Origin: Isoetes taiwanensis
Taxonomy: Eukaryota; Streptophyta; Lycopodiopsida; Isoetales; Isoetaceae
Direction: 5' to 3'
DNA: 64,000 nt
Assembly: GCA_021234155.1 (NCBI GenBank)
Contig: JAJEKV010000034.1
Span: forward strand, 5,034,028 to 5,098,027
Both the position numbers and the translations under genes were made by a program. Below are positions 36,846 through 48,038 of the stretch, piece by piece. The notes beneath the pieces are model-generated. The model had not been told where the DNA came from, did not search any database, and saw only the letters and a program-made list of their open reading frames with translations. Each line of letters starts with the position of its first letter. Within the stretch, counting starts at the first letter, position 1.

Positions 36846-38060
36846 TTGAGCCGATTCGTGCAGGTCCTCCACACTAGGCTGATTGACATCCTCGGGAATC
36901 TTTGCGAAAAGGTGCTTTGGGAGAAGCGCCTAGAAGGACCTCGGGGACCACAACCTTCCCATGCAACTAGTGGTTTAATGTTGGCGCAAAGGAACATAAA
37001 AATCTTTGTCTCGCCGGATCACATTGCAGTCAGACAATACCAACTTTTTCTTAAGGCTAGGAGAGCCAGGTACATCGCGGCCCATCAACAGGAAATGTTC
37101 TTCCTCCTAGGCCGTTATCCGGGACCTTCTAGCGAAGGGTGCTTTCGAAGCCGATCGACCTACGGGGAACATCGCCTGCGGCGGTTGAAGAATATACACC
37201 GCGGACTTTTACGATCCTTAGGAGAACCTGGACATCGCTACCCCCCACGCCAAGATCCGGTGCCAAAAATCACGAGGAGGAAAATGTAGACCAGGCACGC
37301 CTTATAGTGTCTAGCAATGGAAAAGCGCAGGACCTGGATGGAATGCAGACAGAACTGCTCAAGTTAGCAGGACCATTCATTGTACCGGTGCTAACCACCA
37401 TATTCAGCAGGGTATTACAGGAGGGTTCTTTCCCGCAGTGGACCATTAGCAGAGTTATCCCCATATACAAGGCAGGTGACCCACACTGCCCAGCCAATTA
37501 TTGAACAATAATGGTCAGTTCAGTATTTGCAAAACTGCTGGTCGGGATTCTCGAGCAGCAATTGACGGCCTGGGCAAAGGCAATAGAAGTGTGGGCCCTC
37601 ACATAGGCGGGGTTTAGGCCGCGACACTCAACCATTGATCACATCTTCACACTGAGGACCTTGGTTGGGACAACGAGGCTGTCGGCAAGATCCCTATTAC
37701 TACTTTTTGTGGACTTCACAAAAGCTTTTGACATGGTGCCTTGAGAAAAGCTATTGTGATGCTCCCCGAACTTATACGGTGCTTCCATCATAAATACGGG
37801 AAATTCCCCTCCCATGGCAACTCACTCACCAAGCGAAGGCCCTCCGTCTAACTGGGACCACTTGGGATGGCCAAGTATCCGAGTGAAGGGCACGGAGGTG
37901 TCATTCATCCCACGCCTCCTATGTGGAGGGCCTCCGGAGAACAACAGACAGAATCATGAGAATGGCATTGGCTGGCATAGAACAATGGCTATGGTAGTTC
38001 ACTCCATCCGCCCCTCATGTGCACACTTTCCATATAGGTTGAAACATGCTATGGCGTGAT
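36846..38060 (+). pseudogene. LINE reverse transcriptase fragment
   Basis: At 37305-37500 the frame reads GKAQDLDGMQTELLK and then FPQWTISRVIPIYKAGDP, the usual opening of a non-LTR RT. After a stop it continues with FAKLL, AGFRPRHSTIDHIF and LLLFVDFTKAFDMVP, the RT motif A block, near 37720. The catalytic YADD box is not seen; the frame is lost after 37750. The preceding 36846-37289 ORF has the basic composition of the linker before an RT. Stops and shifts show it is dead. Confidence 0.75.
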
Positions 38061-38473
38061 TGTAGCATACCGGAGATGTAATATTATGGAATCACCTCTG
38101 GGACTACTCCAGTTTGCATCTTCCTCTTCCGATAAGGCAGGAAAGAACGAATCCCTTCCCGGAGCACAATGGTTCCATATGTGGCTAGAGGATTGTGGCA
38201 CCACTGGTGCCCATGCATCCGTACCCGACTTACCCTCCAAAATCCATAGGTCGACTCACCGCACCTATCGAGCCCAGGACATCCCACCGGACGGAGCCTC
38301 CGTCCTAGGGGTGTCAGACCCATACCCGACCCACACGCGGTGACCGACTATAAGCCTAGCACACTATAGGAGCCTCAGTCAGCAAGGTTGCACCTCTACT
38401 TCACCATTGTGTCCGTTATATGGTGCTCAATCTTGGCATAGCATCCACAGCCAGGTGGGTCTTGTGCACGGGC

Positions 38474-39078
38474 TGTATTTATTGGGATTTATGGGATTCT
38501 AGCTCGAAACATCTCTACTTCTACTAGCCTTTATGTCTCTACCCCCCCAATTCCACAAGCACAAGAGGTGACAAAACTACCATAATATACAAATCCATAC
38601 ATAACCTCGACTTAAGCAACAAACAGAGATTAACCATACAATTAATCATACAAGGGTTAGCTAGAAGCTCAAGCTATCTACACATTAATCAGTATCTTGG
38701 CTAGAATCATTGTATCTCAAGGTTTCCATCTCTCTGGTTTAAACAAGGTTGAACAAGCTGCTCTTCCTCCACCAATTTCCCCCAAATCAATTTGGGGCGA
38801 AAATTGAATGGAGCCCCATTTAGTTAACCCAGTTGGCAAGTCTATTAGGGCAAATCAACTTGGCCCAAGTGGCCTTGCCTAATTTTAGCCTAATTAATAA
38901 TAATTAACTATTTAATTAGTTTTTAATGAGCTAGGATAGCAAAATTAGCTTAATTAATTAATGTAATTTTAGCATAGCTAACTTTAACCCTTTTGGTCTA
39001 TTTTATAATGGCTAAAATACCCTTGGTGACGTGTCATGGAATTTGCACATACAACGTATAAATATGTGAAATGTCACA
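38474..39078 (-). repeat. 3' LTR of the chromovirus remnant
   Basis: On the minus strand the LTR starts TGTGACATTTCAC at 39078, directly after the purine tract AAAGGGGGGAG (complement of 39081-39092). It can end with ATACA at 38474, giving about 605 bp. The far end is chosen by the CA terminus and is the less certain boundary; no target duplication could be tested because the other LTR is absent. Confidence 0.55.
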
Positions 39079-39748
39079 TTCTCCCCCCTTTGGAATAATG
39101 ATGTCCTCGGCATGGAGGTAGTGTGGTTTAAACTAAAGGATTAGATTATAAAAGACAAGATTTAGTAAAGTAGGTAATACATGAGGTACATCGATCATAT
39201 ATGATCATTGTCTCAGATCGTAGTCTGTCAAAACAGAGCTCCCAAATACACGAGATATATCAAACAAAATATAGGTCCTTAGTGGACAATTAGGCTCTAA
39301 GGCATCCTCTTGGCCTCTGAATCACAAAGACATTAGTATATATTTAAAGAATAATTTAGATGTTGTGGTTGAAGGTACCACCCCCTTTGAATGAAGAGAA
39401 TTGGAAGAGGAAATCCTAACATGTCTAGGGCTTGCAATTCATCTTGGCATAAGGAATGACAATGTTCCCATTATACCTGCAGGATGAACGTCCCTATCAT
39501 GCCTATATGCCCATCCCTTTCTTAGAATACATCTAAGCCCCAACCCCCGCATGACCCTCCGATCTAACACTTTCACCAAGCCAGTCGAGTTGAGGTTGAT
39601 GGCATCGTTGATGATACTTTTTTTTTTTTTTTTTTTGAGAGAAAGAAGCTTTTTAGTCATTAATTATAGAAAACAATTACATATTGTCATAGGCATATCC
39701 AAAATGATAAGCCAAAATATTGAAGGTGGCGCTTGAAGACACGTCAGC

Positions 39749-41084
39749 ATGAGGAGCGCCAATTTTCTTGAATTATTTGTCTCTTCTGATTCAAACCAAA
39801 TCTTGATGTTTTTTCACGTGGCCCGAGCAATTGAATCGGTTGTGGCCTTCTCCTTTGTTGGCTTTGTAGAGGCCAAGCAAAATTCAGATTCCTTTGATCT
39901 AAGCTATACATGGAAGGGAAATTTTTGTAATTACGGCGAGAATTGAGAATTACATGTGGTTTTCTTCGAGGTCCATTTTCTCGATCTTTGGAACTACGAT
40001 CTTGAGACAAGTCTTCCCTGGATCATCTTTTTGAATCGTGAATACACTTTCACTCCAGGCTCTGAGGAATTTGAATGTGAAATCATTGATTCTTGGGTTC
40101 TAGAATTTACTGGTAAAAATAGCGTCTCTCCTACAGCAATCTTTCAAGTCTTTTGTGCTTGGGCAGACAAAAAGATCACAGTTAAGGTGTTCTCTGAATG
40201 ATCTCAGAATGATCTTGAGTGCATTTGCTTTGGTTTTGTTTCTTCTGGCTTTAATTTGTTTTTCCTATCTTTCCTTGATTCGATCCACCTCAATTATTCT
40301 TCCATCCTTTGGCAACCCGGTTTAATCTTCTCTCCCCTCGATCCATGTTCTTTTCTTCCTAGAACTCTGTTTTTCCCCCTTGTTTTTCCTATGGCTATTT
40401 TTTTATTTTTTTTATTTTTTTATTTTTTTTTATTTTTTTTATTTTTTTATTTTTTTTGAAAACCTTAAAAATTCAAATATTGCGAAAAACCTAAATGCCA
40501 ACTCTCTCATTCTTTTGCACAAGTTCATGCTCCTCCCCTCCGACCAGAGAAGCGATCTGCTAAACCAGTTAAGCTCCTACCATTCTAATCCTTCAAATGT
40601 GATTAAATTTGGAAATTTTGCTGATTTAGATTTTTCTTCCAAAGAAATGCATCACATTAGCAGAGACGTTCCGCAATGGGATAACTTGTCCAAAGACCCT
40701 GCATTTGATGGCTTCACTCCTATCATTGATGTCAATGGTGTGCCCATTCCATATGGAGATCCGAGACCTGCTCAACAAGTTTACTCCAACCATGATCTCA
40801 CACAAGAATTTTACAATTTGCAGTATCAGTCCAGACCCAACCTTCAGTTGTTCAAAGGTATTCACTTAAACAGCTCCTCAATTGCCTCTAAAATTGAGTC
40901 TTTATCCTCTTCTGCTGTTGTGATCTCTGTTGATAAAGTTGGGTTAAATATTCAGCTATTATGGGATCATTTACTAAGATTGCATAAGGGAATTGTCATA
41001 AACTCAATCTACTGGCTTAATTTTCCTTATCTTCTGGTGGAATGTGGTGATAGCAGAACTGCTAATTACTTGTTGAAATTGGGA
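39749..41084 (+). pseudogene. LINE ORF1-like coding segment (inverted)
   Basis: The plus strand reads as protein at 39749-40201 with one stop at 39944-39946. After a T-rich microsatellite it continues to 41090 as a 200-residue frame with varied composition, including PSDQRSDLLNQLSSY and the final WDHLLRLHKGIVINSIYW segment. The last part faintly recalls DUF4283-type LINE ORF1 proteins, but I cannot name the domain with confidence. The frame is cut at the insertion boundary. ORF1 proteins bind element RNA. Confidence 0.4.
40398..40457. repeat. T-rich (T5-8 A)n microsatellite
   Basis: Runs of five to eight T are separated by single A over about 60 bp, inside the ORF1-like segment. It encodes a Phe/Tyr/Leu stretch that is surely not original. 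Confidence 0.9.
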
Positions 41085-41095
41085 CGTTGATGATA

Positions 41096-42060
41096 CGACC
41101 CTGGCACTGCCTTATAAAGTCCGAATAAGCCTTTTCTAGATCTGAGTTGAGGACCCATGTAGTATCTTCTATGGGTAAGTGCTTCCACTTAACCAAATAT
41201 TGTAGGATTTGGGTCCTTTTGGTTTGCTTAGAGGCTCTGGGACTATTTCCAATTGCTCATCTGTCATTTCCAAGAGGGTCGGTGAATCTAGAATCTCATC
41301 TGGATCCGGAGTATGCTTCTTGAGAAGGCTTACATGAAAGACTTTATGGACCTTCAGATGTGTGGGCAAATCCATCTTATAAGCATATGGACCCACTCAT
41401 TTGGACTATCTCAAAGGTCCCATCCATCAAGGTGCGGTTTCTTCTACAGTTTCCAATCTTGAGCTTAACCTGCTTGACTTTAATTTTCAACCAAACAAAA
41501 TCCCCAACCTGAAATTCACGTGGCGTACGATATTTGTTTGGAACACTCTTTTGTCTGCTCCTGGCAGCTAGTAAATAACCACAGACTTCCTCAACCAAAG
41601 CACGCATGTCGTTGAAGAATTCTTTGAGATACTTCGACCTTGGAAACAGAGTTATGCCACGTGTCTGGAGTGAGGCATTGATAACCATAATTTATCATAG
41701 GGAGACATTCTCAATGACTCTTGCTTGATGCTATTATAGGCAAACTCGACCAAATGGAGATAGTGTGCCCATTTTGATTGCTTATTCCAGAAATAATTAT
41801 GTAGCATATCTTTAATGGTTCAATTAGTACATTTGGTCTGGCCATCGATTTGTGGCTGATATGCTATACTCACAGTTTGTGGAGCCCGATGATGAAATCC
41901 AAGGTGCTGACCTCCCATTTTGCAGTGGGGACTTCCAAGACTTCCAATTCTCCTGGAATTCTCAATTGTTCGGCCTTCATTTGTTGGCAAAACTGACACT
42001 ATTTAATGTACTTTGCAATATGCTTTTTCATACTGGCCAAATATAACTGGACCTTATCTT
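41096..42060 (-). pseudogene. chromovirus integrase C-terminus and chromodomain
   Basis: From 42060 down: the zinc-binding end YWPGMKKHIAKYI with a CQFC-type pair (one stop), then KWEVSTLDFI, a deletion removing the middle of the integrase core, QIDGQTK, WAHYLHLVEFAYNS and VCGYLLAARSRQKS...FQVGDFVWLKIK. It ends with VHKVFHVSLLKKHTPDP and the chromodomain QYLVKWKHLPIEDTTWV near 41105-41190. Chromodomains tether integration to modified histones. The tail after the LINE continues at 39605-39440. Stops and the deletion make it non-functional. Confidence 0.8.
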
Positions 42061-42966
42061 AAAACAGGGTTTCCCTTAAGGAAAAATTTGAAGTGGATAA
42101 GCTTAGCATATATGGCAAATTTCATGATTTCAAAGTTTGTGTTGTTGGCGAATGTTTACATTTACAAAAATTAGAACATAGTACTCGAGACGAATTTTTG
42201 ACGAAAGACATTGAAACATATCGTAACCAGAAAACACTACTAAGTCGAAACAAAAAACCATCTTAGCATTTTTTTTTTATGTATTGGTTCAATAGTGCAA
42301 GCTAAGTTAGAAATGAAAGAAGAGGCACCATGGCTTATCCTAAGACTCAGAGAAAGCTAGCTTAGAAATTTCATTCTCTAATTCAACATTAATATGCAGC
42401 CTATTACTAACAAAAGTTTTAGATTTATTTCTCATGTTAACACCAAGATGATGGTTCATATATAGACAATTTTATTTCTCTTGTATTAATACCAAGATAA
42501 AGGTTTATATAGACAATTTTATTCATATACAATCTTATTCATCGCCTTAAGAAGCATATTAATCCTAAAAATGTTGCAGATCCCGATAGAATTGCAAGAA
42601 CTCCTATCTACATGAAAAAAAGTGCACATAAATTAAAAACAAGGTCTTTGTCGCACAAAGGGTTGCCCTTAAATGGTTGTGAATCTCATTTATTCATTCC
42701 ATTTTCATGCTCGAGATTGTAGCTCTGGCTAAGAACAATGTAGCTCGAACCATGGCATCCACTATATATCAGAATGCACAAGCTAAAATAAGGCAATGTA
42801 TGAAGCAATAGTTTTGCGACTTTGAAGCAGCTGATGCATGTCAGAGAAACCCATAAACAATTTTACAATGAACTGTGTGACTGAACTAGACGAGTGCAAG
42901 CCACACAAAGCTACCAAAATCCGCCCTGCTCAAACCCTAGAACATGCAAAGCAAACCCTAGAACAT
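42061..42966. other. no gene recognised
   Basis: AT-rich DNA between the chromovirus remnant and the next retrotransposon, with nothing I can support. The last five bases, AACAT, are the left copy of that element's target duplication. Confidence 0.5.
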
Positions 42967-43371
42967 TGTTGGGGTCGTCACCACTCACCACACCATTCAC
43001 CACACCATTCACCACTCACCACACTCGTCACCACTCACCACACCATTCACCATTCACCACACCATTCACCACTCACCACACTCGTCACCACTCACCACAC
43101 TATTCACCACTCACCACACTCATCATATACCGTATATAGAGTGATATACGCGCATGCACGCGTGCAGGATATTTGCACGTATGCATTGTGGAGCCAGGAT
43201 CACCAGAGTATTATAAGAGAGAAGGAAGAAAGGGGAGAGAGAGAGTGTTTTGCTTGATCTAGCTATGGAGATGATGATTCTTTGTGTTGTGCATTGCCTT
43301 GATCTGATAGATTGAGCTTGGATTGTTGGGTTTTTCATCCTTCTTGCAAGGTTAGAGTTCAGGCTCTAACA
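42967..43371 (+). repeat. 5' LTR (405 bp)
   Basis: It begins with a tandem array of CACCACTCACCACACCATT-type units (about 42977-43125), then a TATATAG-containing promoter-like part, a perfect 12-bp palindrome TGCACGCGTGCA at 43155-43166, a GAGAGAGAG run, and ends CTCTAACA. It differs from the 3' LTR mainly in array length and by a ~20-bp indel. Confidence 0.9.
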
Positions 43372-43373
43372 AT

Positions 43374-43388
43374 TTGGCGACCACGGTG
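43374..43388 (+). promoter_or_regulatory. primer-binding site
   Basis: TGGCGACCACGGTG begins four bases after the 5' LTR and has the TGG start expected for pairing with a tRNA ending in CCA. I cannot name the tRNA. Confidence 0.7.
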
Positions 43389-43561
43389 CTCGACAGACCA
43401 TTGATCGGCAAGAATTTCCATTGAAAAAGGAGTTGTTACCATTGGTATTGGTGTTCGTCGGTAAAGAACGGCACCATTGAGGAAGGAGCAATTTCTTGTG
43501 TGAAGGGAATTTTGCCGTAATTGATTTGTGGGGTAGAATTTGACAAAGGGAGCATAGTTTT

Positions 43562-44414
43562 ATGCCCAAGGGAAGTAAGAAGGATATCCCACCAAGCTCC
43601 ATCGTAACAAGAAGGGGACCGGTGAGTCAATCTTTGGGCTCAAAATTGCATCAAGATTCAATTTCGTTTTCAGATTTGGGAGCAGATCTGGGGTCTAATT
43701 CTCAGATCCAGGAGGTTTTGATTCCATTTACCGATCTAGACGGTAATCCAATTTCGTTTTTCAAATTAAAGGGAGATTCAATTTCGTTTTTCCAATTTCA
43801 AGAAACCCAAGAAGAGGCGAGAGATGGTCAGTATTACCACCTATGGTATGGGGTTTTTTTCGGACAATGGGCATTCCAAAGTTTGATGATCCGGTGGATC
43901 GGGATCCTTTGAAGCATATTGTGAAGTTTGAAAGGTATTGCCGGCAATGTAAGTTACCGGGCTGCTTTGATTACTTGCTTTGGTTTCATAGTTCTTTGCA
44001 AGATTCATTGGAGGAATGGGCACAAACCCGGCCGGATACCATGACATATCGGGAATTAAAGGAAGCTTTCATTGCTAATTATCAAAGAAGTTCATGGTAA
44101 GGATAAGACTATGGAAAGGTGGACAAATTTCACACAAAAGGAAGATGAATCAATTAGAGAGTATAATCGAGAGGTACATTGCGGTTCTCAAAGCCGTGGT
44201 TCATTGGAAGATTGCAAGGAATGATGAAATGGATATCCAATGGTATGTGAAGGGGCTGAAACGAGCTATTGCTCATAAGGTGAAGGCTAAACAGCCTACA
44301 ACATTACTAGAGGCACAAAAGTATGCTCTCAAGGCTGAAGATAAGCTGGGATACATTCATGAAGTTGCTGCTCGAAACATAAAAGCGAGAGGATATTGCA
44401 GCCAAGATTTCTAA
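43562..44414 (+). pseudogene. gag (capsid) polyprotein
   Basis: Three overlapping frames make up one gag: 43562-43912, 43843-44100 and 44094-44414. The middle piece reads DPLKHIVKFERYCRQC and LEEWAQTRPDTMTYRELKEA, the core of the retrotransposon gag family; the last piece continues with AIAHKVKAKQPTTLLEAQKYA. Gag would assemble the particle that packages element RNA. At least two frameshifts separate the pieces. Confidence 0.8.
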
Positions 44415-44442
44415 GCTTACAATTGGTGAGAAGCCAAGGGAG

Positions 44443-45654
44443 GTGCAGTTTATTACTTGTGAATATTGTGGGTCTATTGGGCATTCTGATACTACATGTA
44501 GATTGCTGAAATTCTGCTCAAGATGCCAAATCAAGGGCCATAATGATCTAGAATGTAGGGAGAAGAGATTCTTTGAGAGGGCCAATCCGGTATTTGCTGT
44601 TATGCAACAAGCACCACCTATTCCTATTCAACCAATGCAAGCAGCACCTATCATGCCACAAGTGCCAATGATGCAACAAGCTCCAATTGCCCAACAAGTT
44701 CCAATGGGTTCCACACCAATGGTGCAGCCAAAACAGGGATGGTATCCAAGTAAGGCTCATTTATATTGCAAGTTATGTGATAAATTCAAGCATGATGAGA
44801 CTACTTGTTGGAAAATCCATGGGAAACCAGAATGGGCAACCAACAAATATCCACCAAAGCAGCAAGTGTTTGAATCAGTACCTCTTCCTAATAATGAGGT
44901 TCGCATTCAAGATGCAAAGTACATTGATAATCCTCAAGTTAAGGCTCTTATTGAGGAGCTTAAGAAGCAAGAGAAGGCAAAATCAGTAATAAATTGTGGA
45001 TTTGTTGAGGTGGAGCATGACCCATTTCAGCAAGAAGAAGAGATTGGAGAAGTAAATGTAGTTACAAGATCACAAAAGGTGGTTCAAGAACCAAGAGTAG
45101 TGCCAATTGTGGAGAAGACTAAGACCTCTTTTCCAAAGGCTTTAAAGGAACAAGCTTTGAAGGTGTCAGCACCTAAGAAGGTGCAATTCAATGTGTTGCC
45201 CACAGAACAGTTTCAGTCTATAGAAGAAAATCAGCCCATAGTGATGCCTCCTATGGTGGATGAGGCAATTCAAAATGAAGATGATGTGATCAGCCAAGTT
45301 TTGGCCACTAAAGTTACACTTACTCTTGAGCAATTGATGCATTATTCTCCAAATTTGTTGCAAGAGTTAGGGGGAAGAACAAAATCAGAAATTTCAGTCC
45401 AACAAATCATATCAAATGATACCGACAAGAGGAGAATGGAGCCACCAGCCCGGCAATCCAAGGATCCTGGGCCATTTCTTTGTGATGTGAGTATTAATAG
45501 ATATCTAATCAAAGAGGCCAACATAGATACCGGCAGTGGAGTGAATGTAATGCCGTATCACATAATGCTTCAAGTTGGCTTGAAAATGATGGAACCGACA
45601 ACTATGATGCTCAAAGCATTCAATCAAATGAAGGTGCAGCCTATGGAGTCATAA
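44443..45654 (+). CDS. nucleocapsid zinc knuckles and aspartic protease (gag-pol part)
   Basis: This is the longest open frame of the element, 403 codons. It opens with two zinc knuckles, CEYCGSIGHSDTTC and CSRCQIKGHNDLEC, then a Met/Pro/Gln-rich linker and a third knuckle-like unit, CKLCDKFKHDETTC. A hydrophilic stretch follows, then the protease active site IDTGSGVNVMP near residue 371. The frame stops about 30 residues after the catalytic Asp, so the protease is cut short by a stop. Knuckles bind RNA; the protease would process the polyprotein. Confidence 0.85.
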   Translation: MQFITCEYCGSIGHSDTTCRLLKFCSRCQIKGHNDLECREKRFFERANPVFAVMQQAPPIPIQPMQAAPIMPQVPMMQQAPIAQQVPMGSTPMVQPKQGWYPSKAHLYCKLCDKFKHDETTCWKIHGKPEWATNKYPPKQQVFESVPLPNNEVRIQDAKYIDNPQVKALIEELKKQEKAKSVINCGFVEVEHDPFQQEEEIGEVNVVTRSQKVVQEPRVVPIVEKTKTSFPKALKEQALKVSAPKKVQFNVLPTEQFQSIEENQPIVMPPMVDEAIQNEDDVISQVLATKVTLTLEQLMHYSPNLLQELGGRTKSEISVQQIISNDTDKRRMEPPARQSKDPGPFLCDVSINRYLIKEANIDTGSGVNVMPYHIMLQVGLKMMEPTTMMLKAFNQMKVQPMES

Positions 45655-46282
45655 GAAATGTCTTATCACGAGGGTCTATGAGGTGGAAGCAATCTTGGAT
45701 TTCATGGTTTTGAAATTTCGAGAGAGTGTGCATCTTTGAAACTTATACCTTTGTTCTTTGAGTCGGTACATGGTTAGATGCCGGTACAAAATTTGAGACT
45801 TCATGGAGGAAGCGTGAAATGAATATCTTTCAAAGGGAACACAAGGTTACTATAGATCATCCTCTGAAATCAGCAAAAGGTACCTTTCTTTGCAATCCTT
45901 CTTTGAGCAGCCCATGATTAGAAATCAGCAAAGAGAATGCTATAGTGTCGGGGGCAGCAAGGTCTTAATTGTTTTCATGTCTTGGAAGTGGGTGACAGGG
46001 GAAGATAAGACTTTGTACAAGTGGTTAAAAGGTACCCAAATTTCAGAAATATGTCATTTACAGCAGACAAGTTGCTGATAAGTATATCAAAAGACTTGAA
46101 AGTATTGGTGAAGATGAGTTACAAGAGACTCTTGTGAACATGCAGGAAGAGTCCATTCAAAGACCCATTGGGGAGAGTTTATTTCAGCAAGAAATTGATC
46201 AAGATCAAGTAGAGATGCTGATTTTGACATCAAGCATGGATGGGGTAAACAGAAATCAGCCCACTATACAAGGACAAGCAGC

Positions 46283-47935
46283 TTGGTGGCATGCGAACAT
46301 TCGGAGGATGAGGTAAATCGGATCGATCCATATTTACCACGGTCATTCTGGTCACCACATGCACCAAATTCATCACAATCATCACCTGCACCACATTCAC
46401 TACCGTCACTACAGTCACCACATTCATCACTGTCATCACATTCACCACATTCATCACAGTCACCACATTCGTCCTTATCGCCACATTCATCACAGTCACC
46501 ACATTCCATCAAGAACATCAATATTTCTCAAGGAAATCAAGAAGAATTGGTTACTATTGGAGGAGATCTTACTCAAGAGGAGGAACGTGATTTGATATCT
46601 TTGTTAAGAGAATTCAGGGATGTTTTGGCAAGAAATTACAAAGAATTGAAAGGCATTCCACCGGAGGTTGTGGTTCATACCATTGATTTGAAACAAGGAT
46701 CAAAACCAGTCCAACAAGCTCAAAGGAGAATGAGTCCAGCAATAGAGGAGCAAGTAAAGGTTGAAGTCATCATGAAGCTTTTGGAGGCGGGATTTATTGT
46801 ACCGGTGCCAAATTCAGATTGGATCAGTTCTATTGTACCGATTGAGAAAGCCAAATAACTCAATCCAGAGTATGTATTGATTCTGAGGGGATCTCAACAA
46901 AGCTACCAAAAGAGATCATTTTCCTACACCATTCATAGACACTTTCTTTGGATATTGTTGCGAGAAATCAGGCCTATTCTTTCTTGGATGGGTACTCGGG
47001 GATATAATCAGATCCAAATCTATCCACCACATCAAGCAATGACGGCTTTTCGAACACCTTTTGGCATCTATGCTTACAAGGTATTACCTTTTGGCCTCAC
47101 AAATGCTCCAGCCACATTTCAGAGAGCTATGACATATGCTTTTCATGATATTTAAGACTTTTTGAGAGTCTTTATAGATGACTTAACAGTATTTTCTAAT
47201 CCAAGAAAGGATCACTTGGATCATCTCAGAAAAGTTCTTGAAAGATGCCGGCTGTATGGTATAAGTTTAAATCCTGCTAAGTGTATTTTCTTCACTAGAG
47301 GAGGAAAACTATTGGGCAATTATGTTTCAGAAAAGGGATTACAGGTGGATCATGGTAAGATTGCAGCCTTGGAGAAGGTCAAACCACCTACAAATGTGTC
47401 ACAAGTGAGAAGCTTATATGGCCAACTCAGTTTTAGTAGGAGGTATTTGCACAATTTTGCTAAAGTAACCCAGCCACTTGTGGATTGTATGAAGCCAGGG
47501 CAGCATTTTAGATGGAAAGAAGATGCTCAAGAAGCATTTGAATGGTGCCTTGCACAATTAAAAGAGAGAACTTTGCTGATTCCTCCAAGAATGAGGGAGC
47601 CATTTCATTTATTCTTTACAGTTTGGGAGCAAGCTTTGGCTGTCACACTATGTCAGAAAAATCAGCAAAAGCATTATGATGTAAATTACTATGCTAGCAG
47701 GGTGTTAACTCCACAAGAGCAGAAATGGACTCATGTGGAGCACCTTGGGTTAGCATTGAAGTGGGCCTTGAACAAATTTAGACATTATCTTCTTCCTTCA
47801 CAATGGAATTCAAAGAAATGTACGGTATGTTTACATTCATATGGATGTGAACCCGTTGCCATGCATTTACAACAAAGACTGTCCAAGATCCTAAGTTTAC
47901 AAGATGGGCTCTTATCATACAAGAATTTGAGTTGA
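46283..47935 (+). pseudogene. reverse transcriptase and RNase H
   Basis: The frame 46283-46858 starts with a Ser/His/Pro repeat and enters the RT with VHTIDLKQGSKPV and EAGFIVPVPNSDW. After a shift, 46877-47155 reads motif A in damaged form and then AFRTPFGIYAYKVLPFGLTN. A stop precedes 47162-47935, which holds the catalytic FIDDLTVFS (YxDD equivalent) and the RNase H region with YYASRVLTPQEQKW and a following HLGLALKWALNKFRHYL. Together they would copy the element RNA. Three breaks are seen. Confidence 0.85.
46344..46506. repeat. degenerate CACATTCATCACAGTCAC repeats in the pol linker
   Basis: About 160 bp of 9-18-bp units related to CACCACATTCATCACAGT lie between protease and RT. They resemble the CACCACTCACCACACCATT array of the element's own LTRs. 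Confidence 0.85.
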
Positions 47936-48038
47936 AGTATGTTAAGATGGCTCAAGGAGCTCATAATCCAAGTGCCTATTTGAGCAGTGGTGCTGAAAAA
48001 GAAGAGGAAACAGACCAGCAAGTAGCGCGTTTGGGATA

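Larger units (their letters stand above)
39606..41096 (-). mobile_element. LINE insertion with 12-bp target duplication and inverted 5' part
   Basis: CGTTGATGATAC occurs at 39606-39617 and 41085-41096 and flanks the insert exactly. The left end is a run of about 18 T followed by the complement of a LINE-like 3' end, so the 3' end lies on the minus strand. The right 1.3 kb is instead coding-like on the plus strand. Removing the insert and one repeat restores the chromovirus reading frame around INDA. This layout is that of a LINE that inserted with a 5' inversion (twin priming). Confidence 0.75.
38474..42060 (-). mobile_element. 5'-truncated Ty3/gypsy chromovirus remnant
   Basis: Read on the minus strand from 42060 downward, it contains part of an integrase, a chromodomain, a polypurine tract and one LTR. 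The 5' half (gag, protease, RT) and the upstream LTR are missing. A LINE insertion at 39618-41084 splits the region just after the chromodomain. The same family is present, better preserved, at the end of the window. Confidence 0.8.

Noticed and set aside
42967-43130. CRISPR-like array
   Set aside because: Units are contiguous without unique spacers and lie inside an LTR of a plant retrotransposon.
42838-43257. ORF rich in His/Ser/Thr/Pro across the 5' LTR
   Set aside because: It is a translation of the LTR's CAC-rich tandem array, repeated at 49.6-50.1 kb, and not a gene.
46230-46521. Minus-strand ORFs of Val/Met/Thr/Asn or Asp/Glu/Cys repeats
   Set aside because: They are the reverse complement of the CAC-rich pol linker repeat.
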